64,000 nt of DNA from Bradyrhizobium quebecense (GTDB lineage Bacteria; Pseudomonadota; Alphaproteobacteria; Rhizobiales; Xanthobacteraceae): NCBI RefSeq assembly GCF_013373795.3, contig NZ_CP088022.1:3906001-3970000 (forward strand), written 5' to 3'. Each line of letters begins with the position of its first letter. Position 1 is the stretch's first letter. The notes beneath the pieces are model-generated. The model had not been told where the DNA came from, did not search any database, and was given only the letters and a program-made list of their open reading frames with translations. Shown here in pieces: positions 35,348-44,822 of the stretch. The position numbers and the translations under genes were made by a program.

Positions 35348-36634
35348 TCAGTTTTCCATGGCTTCATAGACGAGTTGCTTCAGCATCCGCTGGATGGGCT
35401 GGCGCTGGCTCGGTGTTTGCTCCAGCAGGATGAAGAACATGTCCTGCTTGCGGTCAATCACGTAATAGCAGCCGCTTGCTCCGTCCCACTTCAGTTCACC
35501 GAGATCGCCGGGCGGCGGCGGCTTCGCAGTGCCCGGATCGGTACGCACCGCGATGCCAAGCCCAAAACCGAAGCCGTCGCCGGGGAAGTAGAAAAAGTCG
35601 CGCGCGACGCCGGAGCCCGGGCCGACGCGGTCGGTCGTCAGTTCCTTGAATGTCTCGGGCTTCATGATGGTCTTGCCGTCGAGGGTGCCCCCGTTGAGGA
35701 GCATTTGCGCGAAGCGCGCGTAATCCGCCATGGTCGAGACCATGCCGCCGCTGGCAGATTCCCATTTCTTCACCTTGGTCGGATCGTTGACCCGGCCGAC
35801 CCGGAAGTCGCTGTCGTTCGGCATCGGCTCCGCCATCAGCTTCTGCTTCTCGGGATCGGTGACGAAGAAGCCGGTGTCCTTCATCCCAAGCGGGTCGAGC
35901 AGCCTTTCGCGCTCGATCGTCGAGAGCTTCTCGCCGGTGGTCACCTCCATCACGCGTGCCAGGATGTCGGTGGAATGGCCGTATTGCCAAAGCTCGCCGG
36001 GCTGGTTGTGCAGCGGCAGCTTGGCGATCCGCTCGGCGAATTCGGCGAGGTCGAAATCGCCGCCATAGATGTTGGCTTCCTTGTAGGCCTTGCGGACCAG
36101 GCTGTCGCCATAGAAGCCGTAGGTGATGCCCGACGTATGCGTCATCAAATCGAGGATCGTGATCGGGCGCTGCGGCGGCACCAGTTCGAGCGTCTTGGTG
36201 CCGTCCTCGGCCTTCTTCTCGACGCCGACCTTCACATTGGCAAAGGACGGGATGTATTTCGAGACGGGATCATCGAGCTTGTATTTTCCCTCCTCCAGCA
36301 GCTGCATCGACACCACGGCGGTGATCGACTTGGACATCGAAGCCAGCCGGAAGATGGTCTTGTCGGTGATCGGCGCCTTGCTGACCACGTCCTGCACGCC
36401 GAAGGCCTCGTGATACACCGGCTTGCCGTGCTGCTGGATCAGGACGATGGCGCCGGGAATCTTTCCGGTCTCGACCTCGTTCTTGAAGAACTCGCTGATC
36501 TTGGCGAGCTTGTCGGGGTTGAAATGCGCGCCCGCCGGAATCTCGTAGGTGCCCTCGGTGTGCGCGTACGCCAACGATGCCGCCAGCAACACCGCGCCGG
36601 CTGCGGCGGCGCACGTCAAACGAAGTGAATGCAT
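35348..36634 (-). CDS. Secreted serine hydrolase, beta-lactamase class C family (copy 1)
   Basis: A 428-residue protein with a signal peptide ending SLAYA. The nucleophile motif SMSK is at Ser99-Lys102, with HTSGITYGFYGD at the second site. Its sequence runs parallel to the next gene for most of its length, so the two are tandem duplicates. The start at 36634 has GGAGGG nine bases upstream. It ends one base before the start codon of the second copy. Confidence 0.86.
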   Translation of the reverse strand: MHSLRLTCAAAAGAVLLAASLAYAHTEGTYEIPAGAHFNPDKLAKISEFFKNEVETGKIPGAIVLIQQHGKPVYHEAFGVQDVVSKAPITDKTIFRLASMSKSITAVVSMQLLEEGKYKLDDPVSKYIPSFANVKVGVEKKAEDGTKTLELVPPQRPITILDLMTHTSGITYGFYGDSLVRKAYKEANIYGGDFDLAEFAERIAKLPLHNQPGELWQYGHSTDILARVMEVTTGEKLSTIERERLLDPLGMKDTGFFVTDPEKQKLMAEPMPNDSDFRVGRVNDPTKVKKWESASGGMVSTMADYARFAQMLLNGGTLDGKTIMKPETFKELTTDRVGPGSGVARDFFYFPGDGFGFGLGIAVRTDPGTAKPPPPGDLGELKWDGASGCYYVIDRKQDMFFILLEQTPSQRQPIQRMLKQLVYEAMEN

Positions 36635-36683
36635 TTGATTGATCCCTCCCCGGAAATCACGGGGAAGTGTAGCGGCGGTATCA

Positions 36684-37223
36684 TCAGGCACAAGGGCTAC
36701 CGAAGGCGTCCAGCACCTCCTGATAAAGCTCACCGCTCTGGACCGAGAAGCAGCAGAAAACCACTTGCGTGACACTTGGGGCTGACGACAGGGCATCGAC
36801 GACAGCTTTGACGGCGATTTTGGCGGCCCGATCAGCCGGGAAGCGGTAGATGCCGGTGGAGATCGCAGGGAAAGCGACAGACTGAAGCCCGTGCTTTTCA
36901 CAGAGCTCCATCGAGCGGCGATAGCAGGATGCAAGCAGACTGTCCTCGTCGAGCTTGCCGCCATTCCACACCGGACCGACCGCATGGATGACGTGCTTGG
37001 CAGGCAGCCGATACCCTTTGGTGATCTTGGCCTCGCCAGTCTTGCAACCGTGAAGCATACGGCATTCGGCGACCAGATCCGGCCCGGCAGCGTCGTGAAT
37101 CGCGCCGTCGACGCCGCCAAGCAGCGACGAATTGGCCGCGTTGACGATGGCGTCAACGCGCAGGGTCGTGATGTCGGTAACGATGACTTCGAGCCGCGCC
37201 TTGCCGATCTGGCGCGCCGTCAA
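36684..37223 (-). CDS. Macrodomain protein (O-acetyl-ADP-ribose deacetylase type)
   Basis: A 179-residue macrodomain. [25 protein letters not shown] near residues 23-47 holds the catalytic Asn and the Gly loop, and [12 protein letters not shown] is the second loop. MacroD-type enzymes remove ADP-ribose from proteins or deacetylate O-acetyl-ADP-ribose. It starts two bases after the grxD stop, so it is co-transcribed with that gene. The link to redox or Fe-S biology is a guess. Confidence 0.9.
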   Translation of the reverse strand: MTARQIGKARLEVIVTDITTLRVDAIVNAANSSLLGGVDGAIHDAAGPDLVAECRMLHGCKTGEAKITKGYRLPAKHVIHAVGPVWNGGKLDEDSLLASCYRRSMELCEKHGLQSVAFPAISTGIYRFPADRAAKIAVKAVVDALSSAPSVTQVVFCCFSVQSGELYQEVLDAFGSPCA

Positions 37224-37225
37224 GG

Positions 37226-37558
37226 TCAGGCAGCCACGTCGACCGGGATGCCCTTGTCAGCAAACAGCTGCTGCAATTCACCGGCCTGGAACATCTCGCG
37301 GATGATGTCGCAACCGCCGACGAACTCGCCCTTCACATAGAGCTGCGGAATCGTCGGCCAGTTCGAATAGACCTTGATGCCGTCGCGCAGCTCGGCCGAT
37401 TCCAGAACGTTGAGGCCCTTGTAGCCGACGCCGATGTGGTCGAGGATTTGCACGACCTGACCGGAAAACCCGCACTGCGGGAAGTGCGGCGTGCCCTTCA
37501 TGAACAGCACGACGTCGTTCGACTTCACTTCGTTGTCGATGAATTGCTCGATGCTCAT
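37226..37558 (-). CDS. grxD: Monothiol glutaredoxin (CGFS type)
   Basis: A 110-residue glutaredoxin with the CGFS active site at residues 29-32, plus [23 protein letters not shown] glutaredoxins carry and transfer Fe-S clusters, usually with a BolA partner, which is encoded at 41774. The start at 37558 has GGAAG upstream. In most Rhizobiales grxD sits beside bolA; here four genes lie between. Confidence 0.95.
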   Translation of the reverse strand: MSIEQFIDNEVKSNDVVLFMKGTPHFPQCGFSGQVVQILDHIGVGYKGLNVLESAELRDGIKVYSNWPTIPQLYVKGEFVGGCDIIREMFQAGELQQLFADKGIPVDVAA

Positions 37559-37850
37559 TTTCGCTTCCTTCGGGGGCGGCGCTCTCAAGCCTTGCGGGCT
37601 GGCCCACCCTTCTAACCCGTGACTGGCTATATATGTAGCTCAAACCATTGTGCATCCAAAGCAAAATGGCGAAAATCTGGCATGCGGCGCGGGCCGGACG
37701 GCACCGCAAAAAGGGCCGGGATTATCTGACGGCCCCAATATCATCACGGGGGAGGCTTTTTTCCCGTAACGGAGCCCCTATCTAGGACGAACTGTCCGTC
37801 TGGAACCAGTTTACCGAAGCAACGTTCTCCCCTTGAATCGGAGACCATCG

Positions 37851-39104
37851 TTGACGAAACCAGCCTCTGCCGCGGCCGCCATTCCCGGCACCTCCCCGTC
37901 ATTGTCCTCCGAATCCGGTTCGCTCGCGCAGCGGCTGGTGGACGCCTATCGCGCGGTCCGCGAGGAGACCGAGCGCCGGACCGCGCCGCTGTCGGCGGAA
38001 GACCAGCTGATCCAGTCGATGCCGGATGCGAGCCCCGCCAAGTGGCACCGCGCCCACACGACCTGGTTCTTCGAGCAGTTTCTGCTCGGCGAGCACGTCA
38101 AGGGCTACACGCCGTTCCACCCGGACTACGCCTATCTGTTCAATTCCTATTACGTCAGCGCCGGCCCCCGCCATGCGCGCCACCAGCGCGGCCATCTGAC
38201 CCGTCCGACCGCCGACGAAGTCACCGCCTACCGCCGCCATGTCGACGCCGAGGTGGTGAAATTCTTCCAGACCGCCCCGACGGACAAGCTCGCGGCGCTG
38301 GTGCCGCTGGTCGAGGTCGGGCTCAATCACGAGCAGCAGCATCAGGAGCTGATGTACACCGACATCCTGCATGCCTTCGCACAGAACCCGATCCCGCCGG
38401 CCTACGATCCGGCGTGGCGCTTCCCGGCATCGCAGCGCGGGCCCGAGGAATGGGTGACGCTCAACGAGGGCATCCACACCGTCGGCCACGCCGACGACAG
38501 CTTCCATTTCGACAATGAGAAGCCCGCGCATCGCGCGCTGGTCGGCCCGGTCAAGCTCGCCAAGAACCTCGTCACCAATGCCGACTGGCTCGCCTTCATG
38601 AAGGACGGCGGCTACTCCACCGCCACGCTGTGGCTGATGGACGGCTTCGGCACGGTGAGCAACGAGGGCTGGCAGGCGCCGGGCCACTGGCGCGAGATCG
38701 ACGGCGAATGGAAGATCATGACGCTCGGCGGTTTGCAGCCGCTCGATCCGCAGGCTCCCGTTTGCCACGTCAGCTACTACGAAGCCGACGCTTTTGCCCG
38801 CTGGGCCGACAAGCATCTGCCGACCGAGATGGAATGGGAGGTCGCGGCCCGCGCCGGCCTGCTCAACGACGCCCACGGCATCGTCTGGCAATGGACCCGC
38901 AGCGCCTATTCGCCCTACCCGGGCTACCGCGCGATCGAAGGCGCGCTCGGCGAGTACAACGGCAAGTTCATGGTCAACCAGCTCGTGCTGCGCGGCTCGT
39001 CGCTGGCGACGCCGGCCGGTCACAGCCGTGTCACCTACCGCAACTTCTTCTATCCGCACCATCGCTGGCAATTCACGGGGTTGCGCCTCGCCGACTATGC
39101 CTGA
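37851..39104 (+). CDS. egtB: Ergothioneine biosynthesis protein EgtB
   Basis: A 417-residue non-haem iron sulfoxide synthase. An N-terminal DinB-like domain carries the iron ligands (KWHRAHTTWF, and NHEQQHQEL with His160 and His164). It is followed by an FGE-sulfatase domain ending GLRLADYA. It joins hergynine (made by EgtD) to a thiol by oxygen-dependent C-S bond formation. The start is a TTG at 37851 with GGAG seven bases upstream. It is coupled to egtD 53 bp downstream. Confidence 0.93.
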   Translation: MTKPASAAAAIPGTSPSLSSESGSLAQRLVDAYRAVREETERRTAPLSAEDQLIQSMPDASPAKWHRAHTTWFFEQFLLGEHVKGYTPFHPDYAYLFNSYYVSAGPRHARHQRGHLTRPTADEVTAYRRHVDAEVVKFFQTAPTDKLAALVPLVEVGLNHEQQHQELMYTDILHAFAQNPIPPAYDPAWRFPASQRGPEEWVTLNEGIHTVGHADDSFHFDNEKPAHRALVGPVKLAKNLVTNADWLAFMKDGGYSTATLWLMDGFGTVSNEGWQAPGHWREIDGEWKIMTLGGLQPLDPQAPVCHVSYYEADAFARWADKHLPTEMEWEVAARAGLLNDAHGIVWQWTRSAYSPYPGYRAIEGALGEYNGKFMVNQLVLRGSSLATPAGHSRVTYRNFFYPHHRWQFTGLRLADYA

Positions 39105-39157
39105 TTGAGTCCTGTCGACATCGATAACGCGTCGGTAAGCGCGTTCGGGAGAGTATC

Positions 39158-40126
39158 ATGAATGTGCATGCCGCCGCTTTGGCCAAAGCGTATCCGTTCG
39201 ACGAAGCGACCTTGGCGTTTGCCGGCGATGTGATCGGCGATCTCGCCCGTCACCCGAAACGGCTGTCACCGAAATATTTCTACGACGCCACCGGCTCGGA
39301 GCTGTTCGAGCAGATCACGGTGCTGCCGGAATATTATCCGACGCGCACCGAGCTCGGCATCCTGCGCGACCGCGGCAACGAGATCGCCGCGATCATTCCG
39401 GACGGCGCAGCGCTGGTCGAGTTCGGCGCCGGCGCGACCACCAAGGTGCGCCTCTTGCTCGAGCACTGCGAATTCGCGGCCTATGTGCCGGTCGATATTT
39501 CCGGCGATTTCCTCAAGGCCCAGACCGATGGCCTGCGCCGGGATTTCCCGGGTCTCGGCATCTATCCGGTCGCCGCCGATTTCACCACGCCGTTCGCGCT
39601 GCCCGAAGCCGTCGCCGCCATGCCGAAGGTCGGCTTCTTCCCGGGCTCGACGCTCGGCAATTTCGAGCCAAGCGAGGCCTTGGCCTTCCTGCGCAGCGCG
39701 CGCAAGATCCTCGGCCACGGCGCGCAGATGATCATCGGCGTCGACCTCGAGAAGGACGAGCGCGTGCTGTACGACGCCTATAACGACGCGGCCGGCGTCA
39801 CCGCCCGCTTCAACCTCAATGTGCTGGTTCGGATCAACCGCGAGCTCGGCGGCAATTTCGACCTGTCGGGCTTCACCCACCGCTCGATCTACAACCGCGA
39901 CCGCCACCGCATCGAGATGCACCTGATCAGCCGCAAGGCGCAGACCGTGCGCATCCTCGGCAACACCTTTGCGTTCCGTCCGGGCGAGAGCATCCACACC
40001 GAAAACAGCTACAAATACTCGCTCGAGCGATTCACCGCGCTCGCCCGCAGCGCGGGCTGGACGGTGCGCGACAGCTGGACCGACGCCAACACCATGTTCT
40101 CGGTGCACGCGTTGGTCGCGGACTAA
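39158..40126 (+). CDS. egtD: L-histidine N-alpha-methyltransferase EgtD
   Basis: A 322-residue SAM-dependent enzyme. LSPKYFYDATGSELFEQIT at residues about 27-45 and LVEFGAGATTKVRLLL near 88 are diagnostic of EgtD. It trimethylates histidine to hergynine. It follows egtB, so the pair makes the core ergothioneine pathway. EgtA, EgtC and EgtE are not in the window, as in the two-gene fungal/bacterial variants. Confidence 0.94.
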   Translation: MNVHAAALAKAYPFDEATLAFAGDVIGDLARHPKRLSPKYFYDATGSELFEQITVLPEYYPTRTELGILRDRGNEIAAIIPDGAALVEFGAGATTKVRLLLEHCEFAAYVPVDISGDFLKAQTDGLRRDFPGLGIYPVAADFTTPFALPEAVAAMPKVGFFPGSTLGNFEPSEALAFLRSARKILGHGAQMIIGVDLEKDERVLYDAYNDAAGVTARFNLNVLVRINRELGGNFDLSGFTHRSIYNRDRHRIEMHLISRKAQTVRILGNTFAFRPGESIHTENSYKYSLERFTALARSAGWTVRDSWTDANTMFSVHALVAD

Positions 40127-40155
40127 AACCAAAACCGGGGGATGGGGCAACAATC

Positions 40156-40551
40156 ATGGGCCGGCGTGCGCTGCAGATCGCGACGGCCCTGCTCGCCCTC
40201 GTCCCCATCCTGACCGGCATCATCACCATGCTCGGCGTGAGCGATCCGCTCTACGCCTCGTCGGGCGTTCCGGCGCTGCCGGTGCTCGACAGCAATCTGC
40301 GCTTCTTCGGCGGGGTCTGGCTCGGTCTCGGCCTTGCTCTGCTCTGGCTGGTGCCGCGCATCGAAACCGAGAGCGTGCTGTTCCGCGTGGTCTGGGGCGG
40401 CATCTTCCTCGGCGGCATCGGCAGGCTGCTGTCGATGGCGATGGTCGGCCTGCCGCCGCTGCCCTTCGTGGGCTTCACTGCGCTCGAGGTGATCGGCGCC
40501 CCGCTGTTCGTCTATTGGCAGCACCGCGTGGCCACCGCCGGTCGCAGGTAG
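40156..40551 (+). CDS. DUF4345-type membrane protein
   Basis: A 131-residue inner-membrane protein with four predicted helices (about 5-25, 48-67, 75-95, 103-121). NLRFFGGVWLGLGL near residue 46 is characteristic of the DUF4345 family. It lies 29 bp after egtD on the same strand. Function is unknown. Confidence 0.75.
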   Translation: MGRRALQIATALLALVPILTGIITMLGVSDPLYASSGVPALPVLDSNLRFFGGVWLGLGLALLWLVPRIETESVLFRVVWGGIFLGGIGRLLSMAMVGLPPLPFVGFTALEVIGAPLFVYWQHRVATAGRR

Positions 40552-40560
40552 CGACCCGCG

Positions 40561-41742
40561 CTATTCTTCCTCCCCGCTCGACCGCAGCGAGATCGATTCC
40601 CACGCCGCGACCACGATCATGATCGCGGTGGTGACGATCGAAAGCACCAGCGGCGACATCTCGCGGGCGAAATAGGCCGTGATCGCAAATGCCACGATGC
40701 CTATGCCGTGCGAGAGCTGCAGGAAGTTGCGGATCACGTATTTGAACAGGATGGTCCCGACCAGGAACAGCGCGGGGCCGCCGACCGAGCTCACGATGGT
40801 CTTCAGGTCGGAATGGCCGGACGGGTGCTTCAGCACCAGTTCGTCGGCGACTGCGGTGAGGATGATGCCGCCGACGATCGGCATATGCAGATAGGTGTAG
40901 GCGATCCGCGCCACGCGGCCGGATTCCTCGGACTTGGAGATCATGTCCGCGCCGGCCTCGGCGCCCTTGTGGAAATAGATCCACCACATCGCGATGCTGC
41001 CGACCAGCGCCGAGATGAATGCGGCGACATTCTCCAGCGTCCAGGTCAGATCGGCAAAGGTCGCGCCGTCGACCACGATGGCCTCGCCGAGCGCAATGAT
41101 GATGAAGCCAGCGCAGCGCTCGGCCATGTGGCCGCCCTCGACCGACCAGGCCTCCATCGAGGAGAAGCCGAGCCCAGGGGTCCAGAACCGCAGAGCCGGC
41201 GCGACGTATTCGATGGCCAGCGCAGCGATCCACAGCCACATCCGCGTCTCGTGCTCGGCGAAGCCGCCGAGGATCCAGAGCACGGCCGAGCAGGACAGCC
41301 AGGTCAGGATGCGGATCGCGTTGTGGCGCACCGCGGTCCGGCGCCGCGGCGTCGCCAGCAGCCAGAACGCGGTGCGGCCGACCTGCATCGCCGCATAGGT
41401 CCCGGCAAACCACAGCCCGCGGCCCTCGAAGGCGGTCGGGATCGAGGTCGACAGCAACAGCCCGCCCAGCATCAGCACGAACAGCAGCAGGCGGACCGGC
41501 GTCAGGTCGGGATTGAGCCAGTTGGTGACCCAGGTAGTGTAGACCCACACCCACCACACCGCGAGGAACAGCACCGTGACCTGCACCGCGCCGAGCGGGG
41601 TGAACTGGTGCAGCAGCGTGTGCGACAGCTGCGTGACGGCAAAGACGAAGACGAGGTCGAAGAACAGCTCGGCATTGGTGACGCGACTGTGCTGGTTCGG
41701 CACGATGACGCGAAACATCGCGCCGCGCGGATTGTCTGCCAT
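40561..41742 (-). CDS. ltrA: Low temperature requirement protein A homologue
   Basis: A 393-residue membrane protein with about ten helices. The N-terminal VTNAELFFDLVFVFAVTQLSHTL motif is the LtrA signature, and EHFXXR-like and ERCAGFIIIALGE segments fit the family. LtrA was named for low-temperature growth in Listeria; its biochemical role is unknown. It is convergent with the DUF4345 gene. Confidence 0.85.
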   Translation of the reverse strand: MADNPRGAMFRVIVPNQHSRVTNAELFFDLVFVFAVTQLSHTLLHQFTPLGAVQVTVLFLAVWWVWVYTTWVTNWLNPDLTPVRLLLFVLMLGGLLLSTSIPTAFEGRGLWFAGTYAAMQVGRTAFWLLATPRRRTAVRHNAIRILTWLSCSAVLWILGGFAEHETRMWLWIAALAIEYVAPALRFWTPGLGFSSMEAWSVEGGHMAERCAGFIIIALGEAIVVDGATFADLTWTLENVAAFISALVGSIAMWWIYFHKGAEAGADMISKSEESGRVARIAYTYLHMPIVGGIILTAVADELVLKHPSGHSDLKTIVSSVGGPALFLVGTILFKYVIRNFLQLSHGIGIVAFAITAYFAREMSPLVLSIVTTAIMIVVAAWESISLRSSGEEE

Positions 41743-41773
41743 CGCTTGGGGCCCCCGCCCGCTGGCCGGAGCC

Positions 41774-42010
41774 CTAGCCTTCCGGCACGCCGGTCTGCAG
41801 GGCCAGCGCGTGCAGCACGCCGCCCATCTGACCCTTCAGCGATTGGTAGACGATTTGATGCTGCTGAACGCGGGACTTGCCGCGGAATGACTCGGAAACG
41901 ACAGTGGCCGCGTAGTGGTCGCCGTCGCCGGCCAGATCACGGATCGTCACCTCGGCATCAGGGATCGCTGCCTTGATCATCGATTCGATATCACGGGCGT
42001 CCATCGGCAT
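41774..42010 (-). CDS. bolA: BolA-family protein
   Basis: A 78-residue BolA. MIKAAIPDAEVTIRDLAGDGDHYAATVVS and the HQIVYQSLKGQMGG helix are typical, with a conserved His in HQIV. BolA proteins pair with CGFS glutaredoxins to handle Fe-S clusters; grxD is 4.2 kb downstream on the same strand. Either of two ATGs (42010 or 42004) could be the start. Confidence 0.92.
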   Translation of the reverse strand: MPMDARDIESMIKAAIPDAEVTIRDLAGDGDHYAATVVSESFRGKSRVQQHQIVYQSLKGQMGGVLHALALQTGVPEG

Positions 42011-42220
42011 CCCAGTCCACCTCCGTCAGGTCATTCGAATCAGGGCCGATTCGGCCAGGAAAACTAAGACGAAACCTAAGATAAAACCTCAGACAAAACC
42101 TAGCGCTTGAGGTCTTCTAGGTCATCCTGGGGCACACTATATTCCCATTCCCAGCGATTTAAACCTGCATCAATCGGTCACAAGCCATCACGCCGAAATG
42201 ACCAGAAGAGGCGCAGAATC

Positions 42221-42580
42221 ATGAAGCTCCCCGGCCCCGACCATCCGATCACGATCACGCCCAATGCCAAACGTGTCCGCGTCACCGCCGACGGCGTCGT
42301 CATTGCCGAGACCACCCATGCGCTGACCTTGAAGGAAGCGAGCTATCCGGCCGTGCAATACGTCCCCCGGCAGGACGCCAACATGGAGCTGTTGACCCGC
42401 ACCGAGCGGACCACGCATTGCCCCTACAAGGGGGACGCGAGCTATTTCAGCATCAAGGCCAACGGCAAGACGCTGGACAATGCGATCTGGACCTACGAGG
42501 CGCCCTTTCCGGCCATGACCGAGATCGCCGGCCACCTCGCCTTCTATCCGGACAAGGTGAAGATCGAGGAAGTCGCCTAG
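42221..42580 (+). CDS. DUF427 domain protein
   Basis: A 119-residue small beta-rich protein. RVRVTADGVVIAETTHALTL and THCPYKGDASYFSI are the DUF427 signature, with conserved Arg, Cys and Tyr. Family members are widespread and functionally uncharacterised. The start at 42221 is preferred as a family N-terminus. Confidence 0.85.
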   Translation: MKLPGPDHPITITPNAKRVRVTADGVVIAETTHALTLKEASYPAVQYVPRQDANMELLTRTERTTHCPYKGDASYFSIKANGKTLDNAIWTYEAPFPAMTEIAGHLAFYPDKVKIEEVA

Positions 42581-42645
42581 ACCGTCGCGCCTGCCGCACG
42601 CGCCGTGCCTCGCCCGGCCGGTTCGGCGTGCCTGAAAAAGCGGAA

Positions 42646-42668
42646 ATGCCCGGGCGAGGCCCGGGCAT
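42646..42668. terminator. Hairpin between DUF427 and DUF1328 genes
   Basis: A perfect 10-bp stem ATGCCCGGGC / GCCCGGGCAT with a GAG loop. It lies between convergent gene ends, so it could serve both. A poly-T run is absent; the reverse side shows only CCGCTTTTTC after the stem on the minus strand (complement of 42636-42645). Confidence 0.6.
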
Positions 42669-42697
42669 GACGACGGGAGTGTTCGGCCGGATCGCCG

Positions 42698-42871
42698 CTA
42701 GACCCTGAATATCGTGAGCCCGAGGATCAGCAGCACCAGGAAGATCACGACGAACACGTAGAACAGGAAGCGCGCGATGTCGGCGGAGGCGGCGGAAATG
42801 CCGGTGAAGCCGAGCAGGCCCGCGATGATCGAGACGACAAGGAAGACCAACGCCCATTTCAGCAGTGTCAT
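42698..42871 (-). CDS. DUF1328 small membrane protein (57 aa)
   Basis: A 57-residue protein with two membrane helices. [24 protein letters not shown] and the C-terminal [16 protein letters not shown] are the DUF1328 signature. These small proteins are stress-associated in alphaproteobacteria. A near-perfect EcfG promoter lies 45 bases upstream, which supports stress control. Confidence 0.9.
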   Translation of the reverse strand: MTLLKWALVFLVVSIIAGLLGFTGISAASADIARFLFYVFVVIFLVLLILGLTIFRV

Positions 42872-42915
42872 TGCTTGCTCCACAAAACCGCGTGCGCTCA
42901 GCGCGTCCACCCGAC

Positions 42916-42940
42916 AACGCCCGCCACCGACCCCGGTTCC
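42916..42940 (-). promoter_or_regulatory. EcfG (general stress) promoter of the DUF1328 gene
   Basis: On the minus strand GGAAC, 16 bases, CGTT. This matches the consensus -35 and -10 of the alphaproteobacterial general stress sigma factor exactly. The -10 is 44 bases before the ATG of DUF1328. Confidence 0.75.
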
Positions 42941-43057
42941 AGAACGAAACAGATCACTGAAATGACCGACCTCGACACCTCGGAATCGGGACGATTGGGC
43001 CTTGCTGAATCGGGTTCCCGATTGCAACATTCGGCTGCAGACCCGGCTGGGGGCACC

Positions 43058-44242
43058 ATGAAATCGATTGCTCACGCGGCTCCCGCCGTCGATGTCCAGG
43101 CAGCACCGAAGCTCCACAAGCGCAACGTCGCCCTGGACCGTGCACGCACCTTCCTGACGCTGGTCGTGCTGCTGCATCACGCGGTGATCCCCTACACCCA
43201 TTTCGGCCACACCGACCCGACGTCCTGGATCGGCTTCGACGGCGTGGTGCTTGCCACCGACAGCTTCTTCATGGCGATGTTCTTCTTCCTGTCGGGGCTG
43301 TTCGTCTGGCCCGGGCTCGGCCACAAGCCGTGGCTGATCTTCCTGCGCGACCGGCTGCTGCGGCTCGGCCTGCCCTTCGTGGTCTGCGCGTTCACCGTGA
43401 TTCCGATCGCCTATTACGCGATCGCACTGCGCGCGACGCCGGACCTGACCTTCTCCGAATTCTGGTGGAGGACCATGATTTTCGGACCTTGGCCGAGCGG
43501 CCCGGTCTGGTTCGTCTGGGTCTTGATGACCTTCGACGTGACGGCGAGCGTGCTGTACCGGGTGTCATCGCGCCTGCTCGAGCCGATCAACCGTCTGTCG
43601 ATCAAGGGATTTGAACGTCCCTCGAAGTTCTGGCTGTTCCTCGTCGTCGTCAGTGCCGCAGCCTACCTGCCGATGCTGGTCCATTACGGCCAGAACTACT
43701 GGTTCGAGCTCGGACCGTTCTCGGTGCAGGCGAGCCGGGTGCTGCTGTATGCGTCCTACTTCTTCATCGGTGCAGGGGTTGGAGCGGCAAACCTCGAGGG
43801 CGGCCTGCTCAGCGCGCACGGACGGCTGACCGAGCGGCGCTGGTTCTGGACCGGCATCACGGTGATCCCCTACTGCTTGATGTGGGTGATGATCTACATC
43901 AAGCGCGAGATCATCGGTAACCCCGATCCGCTGCCGGGCTGGTATCTCGCGTCCTACGGCACCTTCTACGTGCTGTTCAGCGCCTCGATCCTGTTCGCGA
44001 TCCTGGCCTACTTCCTGCAATCGAAGGCGCAGGGACCGACGCTGCTCGACCGCATGCAGGGCGACGCCTACGGCATGTTCCTGGTGCACTATCCGATCGT
44101 GCTGTGGCTGCAATACTGGCAGTTCGATATGGAATTGCCGGCGATCGCCAAGGCCGCGATCGCGTTCTTCGCCACCGTGGCGCTGAGCTGGGCCGCCACA
44201 GCCGTGCTGCGCAAGCTGCCGGGCGCCAAATACGTGCTGTAA
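43058..44242 (+). CDS. Acyltransferase-3 family membrane protein
   Basis: A membrane protein of about 394 residues with ten or so helices. The pattern [22 protein letters not shown] near the start holds the Arg/His typical of acyltransferase 3, and [18 protein letters not shown] follows. Such enzymes transfer acyl groups to sugars or glucans at the membrane, as OpgC does. The start at 43058 has GGGGG upstream; an alternative ATG at 42962 adds a hydrophilic 32-residue extension. Confidence 0.8.
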   Translation: MKSIAHAAPAVDVQAAPKLHKRNVALDRARTFLTLVVLLHHAVIPYTHFGHTDPTSWIGFDGVVLATDSFFMAMFFFLSGLFVWPGLGHKPWLIFLRDRLLRLGLPFVVCAFTVIPIAYYAIALRATPDLTFSEFWWRTMIFGPWPSGPVWFVWVLMTFDVTASVLYRVSSRLLEPINRLSIKGFERPSKFWLFLVVVSAAAYLPMLVHYGQNYWFELGPFSVQASRVLLYASYFFIGAGVGAANLEGGLLSAHGRLTERRWFWTGITVIPYCLMWVMIYIKREIIGNPDPLPGWYLASYGTFYVLFSASILFAILAYFLQSKAQGPTLLDRMQGDAYGMFLVHYPIVLWLQYWQFDMELPAIAKAAIAFFATVALSWAATAVLRKLPGAKYVL

Positions 44243-44455
44243 CTACGCCGGACGTAGTATTCGCGACGTCGAGACTGCGCTCCCTCTCCCGCTTGCGGGG
44301 CAGCGCCGGGTGGAGTCTCTCTCCGCGCATCCCACTTGGGGAGCGCTGACGGCAAGATTGCGGCCAACAAGTTGCGCACAACCTGCCATTGGTCACATGT
44401 GGCCATGTGATTCTCGGTTATGCTGGCCGGACTGCTGACCCTAGGGAGTCCTGAG

Positions 44456-44716
44456 ATGAACGACCCTCAAGTTGGATGGATCGCCGCAATCATCGTCGGC
44501 GGATTGGCCGGCTGGCTCGCCGAGATGTTCATGAAGACCGGAACCGGCATCTTCATGAATATCATCCTCGGCATCGTCGGCGCCGCGCTGGCGAACTGGC
44601 TGTTGGGTCTGCTCGGCGTGTCGCTCGGCGGCGGATGGATCGGCTTTCTCGTCGCCGGCTTCATCGGCGCCTGCATCATCATCTTTGCGTGGCGCGCGAT
44701 CCGCGGCGCGACGTAG
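44456..44716 (+). CDS. GlsB/YeaQ/YmgE-family membrane protein
   Basis: An 86-residue protein with three membrane helices, rich in Gly (IIVGGLAGWLAEMFMKTG, NIILGIVGAALANWLLG). The family is called transglycosylase-associated but has no known enzyme activity; many members are stress-induced. The start has GGGAG seven bases upstream. No EcfG motif was found in the 213-bp upstream region. Confidence 0.85.
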   Translation: MNDPQVGWIAAIIVGGLAGWLAEMFMKTGTGIFMNIILGIVGAALANWLLGLLGVSLGGGWIGFLVAGFIGACIIIFAWRAIRGAT

Positions 44717-44751
44717 GCTTGATCCGCAGGGACCGCGGTCGAACAGAAGAT

Positions 44752-44782
44752 AATAGCGCGATGATGAGTTCATCGCGCTATT
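44752..44782. terminator. Hairpin downstream of purL
   Basis: A perfect 13-bp stem AATAGCGCGATGA / TCATCGCGCTATT with a TGAGT loop, between convergent genes (the GlsB-type gene and purL). It is followed by little T, so its strength is uncertain. Confidence 0.6.
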
Positions 44783-44822
44783 GAAATAGTTGCTTCGCGC
44801 CGCAGCGCCTAATCCTGCCGGA

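Noticed and set aside
34084..36634. Antibiotic-resistance beta-lactamases
   Set aside because: The SMSK motif is shared with esterases and peptidases, and the second and third class C motifs are not clearly those of AmpC enzymes.
36635..37156. An N-terminal extension of the first serine hydrolase to about 602 residues
   Set aside because: It would cover most of the macrodomain gene antisense-free in another frame and removes the signal peptide from the N-terminus; MHSLRL with its ribosome site is a better start.
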